NCBI RefSeq assembly: GCF_002007485.1
Contig: NZ_CP015820.1
Coordinates: 1,240,001 to 1,304,000, forward strand
Reading direction: 5' to 3'
Origin: Ditibartonella apihabitans
GTDB taxonomy: Bacteria > Pseudomonadota > Alphaproteobacteria > Rhizobiales > Rhizobiaceae
Length of the DNA stretch: 64,000 bases
Both the position numbers and the translations under genes were made by a program. Positions 59,329-64,000 of this stretch are shown here, piece after piece (within the stretch, counting starts at the first letter, position 1; the number at the start of each line of letters is the position of its first letter). Below the pieces are notes generated by a model, which was not told where the DNA came from, did no database searches, and worked only from the letters and a program-made list of their open reading frames with translations.

Positions 59329-60358
59329 AACGCCAAGACAATATGATGACATTGATGGCGTTATCCGTCCTTCGCAAAACACACATATCTTTGGTCATAA
59401 TGGCGTAATAAGCTCGCTCGGCAGCATGCGCAAAGAGGGGCGTCTCCATCACGCCCTGTTGTTTGAAGGCCCGCTTGGTATCGGAAAGGCAACATTAGCT
59501 TACCATCTAACATGGAACATTCTTTCCTCGGCTTCCGGAGATTTTGTAGCACCCGAGGAGAGCTCGCCGATTTGGCGGCAAATTGCGCAGGGCAGTCATC
59601 CTTCCGTTATCCATATTTCAAGGCGATATGACAACAAAACAGAACGCTTCAATACCGGTATAACGATTGACGATATAAGAGAAATCAACCGGTTTTTAGG
59701 TCAAACCTCCTATAATGGTGGCTGGCGAGTCGTGATCATCGATACCGCTGACGATATGAATAGGGCTGCCGCAAACGGCGTTTTGAAAACCCTTGAAGAA
59801 CCACCAGAAAAAACGCTTTTTATTCTTATATCGAATTCGTCGGGACGTTTATTACCGACAATCCGTTCGCGCTGTCATCTCGTCAAATTTCGTCCACTTG
59901 ATTACGATAATATGGAAAAAGCGCTCCACCATATTCTGGTAAACCAGTTACCACAGACATCTGAATTGGACGCAATCATAGCAGAATCCGAGGGAAGTGT
60001 CAGAAAAGCAGCTCTATTGATATGTTATGGCGGAATGGAAATTATCCGTGTTCAACGGGAAATATTGAATGGGTCGGTCTTTGATGTCGTTAAAGCTCAG
60101 ACAATTGCACAAGCCTTATCGGGGCGCGACGCTATCATTCAATTTCACCAGTTTTGCGATAATTTGCTTTCTATTATCTCATCAAAAGCGATGAAAGCAG
60201 GGCTTGGCGGGAATTCGTTGCTAAGTAACCGCTATGCCGATGCTTGGAAAAATGTTGCTGACGAGATCGCAAAAACAGAAGCATTTAATCTGGATAAAAA
60301 ACAATTTGTGATTAATGTTCTTTATAAACTTCATAAATTGATTGCGGAAGATGTCTGA
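59315..60358 (+). CDS. holB: DNA polymerase III subunit delta'
   Basis: Clamp-loader subunit of the replicative polymerase. 347 residues. N-terminal AAA+ part has HALLFEGPLGIGKATLAYH (altered P-loop, as usual for delta') and the conserved SRC-type motif in LPTIRSRCHLVKFRPL. VIIDTADDMNRAAANGVLKTLEEPP is the family's sensor/zipper-like stretch (TLEEPP). No zinc-binding cysteines are evident, as common in alphaproteobacteria. Overlaps the tmk end by 14 bases; metG begins 80 bases after its stop. Confidence 0.92.
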   Translation: MPALETPRQYDDIDGVIRPSQNTHIFGHNGVISSLGSMRKEGRLHHALLFEGPLGIGKATLAYHLTWNILSSASGDFVAPEESSPIWRQIAQGSHPSVIHISRRYDNKTERFNTGITIDDIREINRFLGQTSYNGGWRVVIIDTADDMNRAAANGVLKTLEEPPEKTLFILISNSSGRLLPTIRSRCHLVKFRPLDYDNMEKALHHILVNQLPQTSELDAIIAESEGSVRKAALLICYGGMEIIRVQREILNGSVFDVVKAQTIAQALSGRDAIIQFHQFCDNLLSIISSKAMKAGLGGNSLLSNRYADAWKNVADEIAKTEAFNLDKKQFVINVLYKLHKLIAEDV

Positions 60359-60438
60359 CTATTTGGTTTTTCCGTGACAAGTGCCTCAACTATCGCTATG
60401 TCAGATGAAAAGCTGATATTGATATAGTTGGATATCCG

Positions 60439-61986
60439 ATGCGTGAAAAATTTTATATAACAACACCGATTTTTTATCCGAATGGCAATCCCCATATAGG
60501 TCATGCCTATAACGCTATTGCAACAGATGCTATGGCACGTTTTGAACGAGCCAATGGCAAGGATGTGTTTTTTCTTTCCGGCACCGACGAGCATGGTTTA
60601 AAAATGCAGCAGACTGCCGAAAAACTGGGATTGACACCACTGGAGCTGGCGGACCGTAACAGCGCCGTATTTCAAAAAATGCTCAAGACATTGAATGTCT
60701 CGAATGATGACTTTATTCGCACAACCGAAAAGCGCCATTATGATGCCTGTCAGGCCATCTGGAAGTTGATGGAAGAAAACGGCGACATTTATCTTGATCG
60801 TTATTCGGGCTGGTATTCTGTGCGTCAGGAAGCTTACTATGACGAGAGCGACACTGAAGTAGGGGAAGATGGAGTCCGGCGGGAAAAAGAAGTCGGTTCA
60901 CCGGTGGAATGGAATGAAGAGGAAAGCTATTTTTTCCGTCTGTCTAAATATGAAGATCGTTTATTGGAATTTTACGAAAAAAATCCCGACTTCATTGGTC
61001 CGAATGAGCGCCGGAACGAAATTATCAGTTTTGTGAAATCCGGTCTGAAAGACCTTTCTATATCCCGTACAACATTCAATTGGGGAATACCGGTACCGGG
61101 TAACCCCAAACATGTCATGTATGTGTGGGTCGATGCGCTGACAAACTATCTGACAGCCACCGGCTTTCCGAACAAGAATACGCCAAGGTCGGATTTTTGG
61201 CCTGCGAATGCCCATATCATCGGTAAAGATATTATTCGCTTTCATGCAATCTATTGGCCGGCATTTTTAATGTCGGCGGGGATTGCGCTTCCGAAGCGTG
61301 TTTTTGCACACGGATTTTTATTGAACCGTGGGGAAAAAATGTCGAAATCAGTCGGAAATGTTATTGATCCGTTCAAGATGGTTGAACATTACGGCCTTGA
61401 TCAGGTGCGCTATTTCTTTCTGCGGGAAGTGCCGTTCGGGCAGGATGGAAGTTATAGTCACGATGCTATTGTCAATCGGACAAACGCTGATCTCGCCAAT
61501 GATCTTGGTAATCTCGCGCAGAGATCACTTTCGATGATTATGAAAAACTGTGATGGCCTTGTACCGGTTCCTGACAAATTTCTTAAGCAGGATAGCGAGC
61601 TTTTGGATAAATGCAAAAACGCGCTTCAAACAGCTCGTGAAACAATGGCAAAGCAAGCACCGCATTTGGCTTTAAGTGCCATTTTCGCAGTTATTTCGGA
61701 TGCGAATCGTTATTTTGCTGGCGAAGAACCGTGGGCACTAAAAAAGACGGATTTCAAACGCTTCTCGACGGTTCTTTATGTAACAGTTGAAGTACTGAGA
61801 GAAGTTGGCATTTTGCTTTGTCCTTTCATTCCGCAATCAGCTTCAAAACTCCTTGATTTGCTGGCAATTGATCAAAACGAACGTATGCTTGATGATATAG
61901 TTAGCCGGAAAATTGTTCCGGAAACGAAATTGCCGGCACCAGAGCCGGTATTTCCACGTTACGTTCCCACAGAAGACGAAGATTGA
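60439..61986 (+). CDS. metG: Methionyl-tRNA synthetase
   Basis: Class I aminoacyl-tRNA synthetase for methionine, including initiator tRNA. 515 residues, the short form without C-terminal EMAP domain. HIGH motif is [11 protein letters not shown] and the KMSKS motif [13 protein letters not shown]. The zinc-knuckle cysteines of the E. coli enzyme are absent; the stretch [18 protein letters not shown] marks the connective-peptide region of the alpha-type. The tatD start lies 2 bases after the stop, so the two are one transcript. Confidence 0.96.
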   Translation: MREKFYITTPIFYPNGNPHIGHAYNAIATDAMARFERANGKDVFFLSGTDEHGLKMQQTAEKLGLTPLELADRNSAVFQKMLKTLNVSNDDFIRTTEKRHYDACQAIWKLMEENGDIYLDRYSGWYSVRQEAYYDESDTEVGEDGVRREKEVGSPVEWNEEESYFFRLSKYEDRLLEFYEKNPDFIGPNERRNEIISFVKSGLKDLSISRTTFNWGIPVPGNPKHVMYVWVDALTNYLTATGFPNKNTPRSDFWPANAHIIGKDIIRFHAIYWPAFLMSAGIALPKRVFAHGFLLNRGEKMSKSVGNVIDPFKMVEHYGLDQVRYFFLREVPFGQDGSYSHDAIVNRTNADLANDLGNLAQRSLSMIMKNCDGLVPVPDKFLKQDSELLDKCKNALQTARETMAKQAPHLALSAIFAVISDANRYFAGEEPWALKKTDFKRFSTVLYVTVEVLREVGILLCPFIPQSASKLLDLLAIDQNERMLDDIVSRKIVPETKLPAPEPVFPRYVPTEDED

Positions 61987-61988
61987 CC

Positions 61989-62762
61989 ATGCTTGTCGAT
62001 ACACATTGCCATCTGGATTTCGAGACTTTCAGCAAAGAGCTCGATGATGTCGTCGATCGTGCTCATCAGGCCGGCGTGGCTCGGATGATCACTATTTCCA
62101 CGCTTGTTCGGGATATGGACAAGCTGTTCGATATAACAGAGCGGTTCGAGGATGTGTATTGCTCGGTTGGCACACATCCGAGTTCTTCTCATGACGAAAA
62201 TGACACGACAGCCGAAAAACTTCTGGAATTTGCAAAAAATCCGAAAGTCGTGGCGATAGGCGAGGTGGGGCTCGATTACCATTATGACGATGCTACACCC
62301 GCGGAGCAAAAACGTAATTTTCACGAACATATCGTTGCAGCCCGCGAAAGCCTTTTGCCACTCGTTATCCATACACGCGATGCCGACAATGACACGCGCG
62401 ACATTCTAGTTGAAGAAACAAAAAAGGGAAGATTTCCTTTCATCCTTCATAGTTTTTCATCCGGAGATGAGCTTGCACAAACGGCACTGGAACTTGGCGG
62501 ATATATCTCGTTTTCAGGCATATTGACGTTCAAAAATGCTGAAAATGTCCGCCAGATTGCCAAAACCGTGCCAATAGAACGAGTGTTGGTCGAAACCGAT
62601 TCACCTTATCTCGCGCCGGTGCCATTCAGGGGCAAGACAAATGAACCTTCCTTTGTCAAACAGACTGCGTTAGTATTGGCTGATGTTCTTGGTGTCCCGT
62701 TTGATGAAATAGCCAAGCACACCACGGAGAATGCTTACCGTATTTTCTCCAAGATGAAATAG
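61989..62762 (+). CDS. tatD: TatD-family hydrolase
   Basis: Metal-dependent TIM-barrel hydrolase of the TatD DNase family. The ATG at 61989 gives 257 residues. Metal ligands are visible in VDTHCHLDFE, the glutamate of AIGEVGLDYHY, PLVIHTRDAD, FILHSFSSG and the aspartate in LVETDSPYLAP. TatD proteins have nuclease activity and are tied to DNA repair or quality control. Gene order metG-tatD-MBL is conserved in Hyphomicrobiales. Confidence 0.94.
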   Translation: MLVDTHCHLDFETFSKELDDVVDRAHQAGVARMITISTLVRDMDKLFDITERFEDVYCSVGTHPSSSHDENDTTAEKLLEFAKNPKVVAIGEVGLDYHYDDATPAEQKRNFHEHIVAARESLLPLVIHTRDADNDTRDILVEETKKGRFPFILHSFSSGDELAQTALELGGYISFSGILTFKNAENVRQIAKTVPIERVLVETDSPYLAPVPFRGKTNEPSFVKQTALVLADVLGVPFDEIAKHTTENAYRIFSKMK

Positions 62763-62772
62763 GACAAGATTT

Positions 62773-63585
62773 ATGCAAGATCGCTACAAGTTTACAATAC
62801 TTGGTTGCGGCTCCTCGCCGGGCGTTCCCCGTGCTAATGGTGATTGGGGGGCATGCAACCCCGATAATCCGAAAAATTATCGCTATCGGGCATCGATATT
62901 GGTTGAACGTATCAAGGAAAATGGAGATCGAACAACTGTTGTTGTCGACACAGGGCCGGACTTCCGTTCGCAGATGGTTGACCATCATGTTCATGAAATA
63001 ACGTCTGTCGTCTATACTCATCCTCATGCAGATCATATTCACGGAATTGATGATTTGAGGACTTATGCAATAAGCCAACATCATCTTATGAATATCTATG
63101 CCGATGACGAGACATACCAAAGACTGGACGAAGCATTCGGCTATTGTTTCAAAACGCCGGAAGGGTCGAATTATCCTCCGATTTTAAATCGTATAAAAAT
63201 CACCCCTTACAACAAATTCACGATAGTGGGTGCGGGCGGGCCGATAACCCTTATGCCTGTTTTACAAATACACGGGGATATCCACTCGCTCGGTTTCCGG
63301 TTGGATAACGTCGCCTATTGTACCGATGTGAATGCTTTTCCTGAAGAGACACCACAATATCTCGAAAACCTTGATGTGTTGATTATCGGTGCTCTGCAAT
63401 ATCGCCCTCATCCAAGTCATTTTTCCGTCGACCAAGCGGTTGAATGGGGTAAAAAACTCAATGCCAAGCGGGTTATTTTGACACATATGCATATTGCTCT
63501 GGATTATGACGAGGTGGCGAAATATACACCCGACAATGTCGAACCAGCCTATCAAGGACTAACTTTCGAGGTCGATGCAAAATAG
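62773..63585 (+). CDS. PhnP-like metallo-beta-lactamase-fold hydrolase
   Basis: MBL-fold phosphodiesterase-like enzyme, 270 residues. The N-terminal LGCGSSPGVPRANGDWGAC is the PhnP-type start and the metal site is THPHADHIHGIDDLR (HxHxDH). Further ligand histidines are in LQIHGDIHSLGF and ILTHMHIALDY, with YCTDVN in between. The gene follows tatD by 10 bases, as commonly seen in Hyphomicrobiales, but nothing around it suggests phosphonate use. Substrate is unknown; a cyclic phosphate is the family guess. Confidence 0.9.
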   Translation: MQDRYKFTILGCGSSPGVPRANGDWGACNPDNPKNYRYRASILVERIKENGDRTTVVVDTGPDFRSQMVDHHVHEITSVVYTHPHADHIHGIDDLRTYAISQHHLMNIYADDETYQRLDEAFGYCFKTPEGSNYPPILNRIKITPYNKFTIVGAGGPITLMPVLQIHGDIHSLGFRLDNVAYCTDVNAFPEETPQYLENLDVLIIGALQYRPHPSHFSVDQAVEWGKKLNAKRVILTHMHIALDYDEVAKYTPDNVEPAYQGLTFEVDAK

Positions 63586-63596
63586 GCCCATTGAAT

Positions 63597-63652
63597 AAAA
63601 ATGCCGGCACAATATTCTCGGTTAAAAAACATCCAGATGTCGGCATTTTTTC
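63597..63652 (+). terminator. Rho-independent terminator of the metG-tatD-MBL unit
   Basis: AAAAATGCCGGCA (63597-63609) pairs with TGTCGGCATTTTT (63638-63650) as a 13-base stem with one G-U, followed by a T-run to 63652. The loop is 28 bases. It lies 12 bases after the stop. Confidence 0.8.
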
Positions 63653-64000
63653 TGCAAGATGTCGGGTAATATAATCACATATTACGGTGATGATTACATG
63701 GCACTGTGAAAACTTCCCAGTTTTGGAATGAGCCCGAAATCCTGGCGACTAATCAATGACTCCAGTTAACAAACAGCTTTGAAATTGGTCTCCTTGTCGG
63801 TTTTTTGTCCGCGGAAATCATGAATTTGAAAAACTGAAGAGTGCGCCGGACAAATTCGGAATATTGGGTTTTAACTCATTATTCGGCATATCGAATGGGT
63901 ATTATTGATTGATTAGCTATCTGGTTACCAAAGTGGATAGCAAAATAATTTGTTAGCTTCATCACATACGGAAATCTATTAGTTCAAAATGTCGGACTTG
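63653..64000. other. Right-end non-coding stretch
   Basis: The last 348 bases contain no open frame with family resemblance, no tRNA and no clear promoter. It is probably the upstream region of a gene beyond the window. Confidence 0.5.

Overview
The window reads as a chromosomal segment of an alphaproteobacterium of the order Hyphomicrobiales. Bartonella, in particular a gut-associated Bartonella with moderate GC, fits best. The pointers are the rhizobial-type gene order (sufBCDS-sufT; nuoA-N followed by birA and RNase J, then proS-lolC-lolD; rlpA-dacF-tmk-holB-metG-tatD-MBL), a DivK regulator, an IalB-family periplasmic protein, a short alpha-type ProS and the A+T-leaning composition. The genus call is inference from remembered protein similarity and synteny, not from a search.

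Layout. 1-4.8 kb: SUF iron-sulfur cluster assembly operon, with sufB cut by the window edge. 5.1-8.2 kb: dinB, a DUF3572 gene, divK and the rplM-rpsI ribosomal pair. 8.2-9.7 kb: a gene-poor stretch with inverted repeats. 9.7-15.5 kb: metY (frameshifted), recJ, parE. 15.7-19.5 kb: a surface-glycosylation module (gtrB-like, ChbG/YdjC-like, gtrA, gtrII), three of its four genes frameshifted. 19.5-22.8 kb: lipB and a lemA-TPM-TPM operon. 23.4-24.2 kb: a decayed tyrosine-integrase fragment beside tRNA-Val, then tRNA-Asp. 24.8-39.4 kb: complete 14-gene respiratory complex I operon, followed by birA and RNase J. 42.2-45.5 kb: proS and the Lol lipoprotein-export genes. 45.6-50.6 kb: azlCD, sdhE, mfd. 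50.7-54.2 kb: a FrnE/DsbA-like oxidoreductase, an orphan peptide-binding lipoprotein-transport-type protein and ialB. 54.25-54.39 kb: an 8-bp tandem repeat of about 18 copies. 54.8-63.6 kb: gpt, tRNA-Lys, rlpA, a D,D-carboxypeptidase-like gene, tmk, holB, metG, tatD and a metallo-hydrolase.

How the parts fit: SUF supplies the Fe-S clusters that complex I subunits (NuoB, E, F, G, I) and LipA-type enzymes need. SdhE flavinylates succinate dehydrogenase, another respiratory entry point. RlpA and the carboxypeptidase act on peptidoglycan, and LolCD exports lipoproteins. DivK belongs to the CtrA cell-cycle circuit, and three consensus CtrA boxes lie upstream of rlpA.

The most useful non-routine observations are: (1) at least seven genes each lose frame by one missing base in a homopolymer or doublet, including the essential tmk, which points to consensus errors in the assembly rather than true pseudogenes; (2) the gtr-like glycosylation module with a ChbG/YdjC partner; (3) the tandem CtrA boxes before rlpA; (4) a D,D-carboxypeptidase homologue whose SxN and KTG motifs are replaced; (5) the CTCAAAGC octamer array; (6) the integrase relic beside tRNA-Val.
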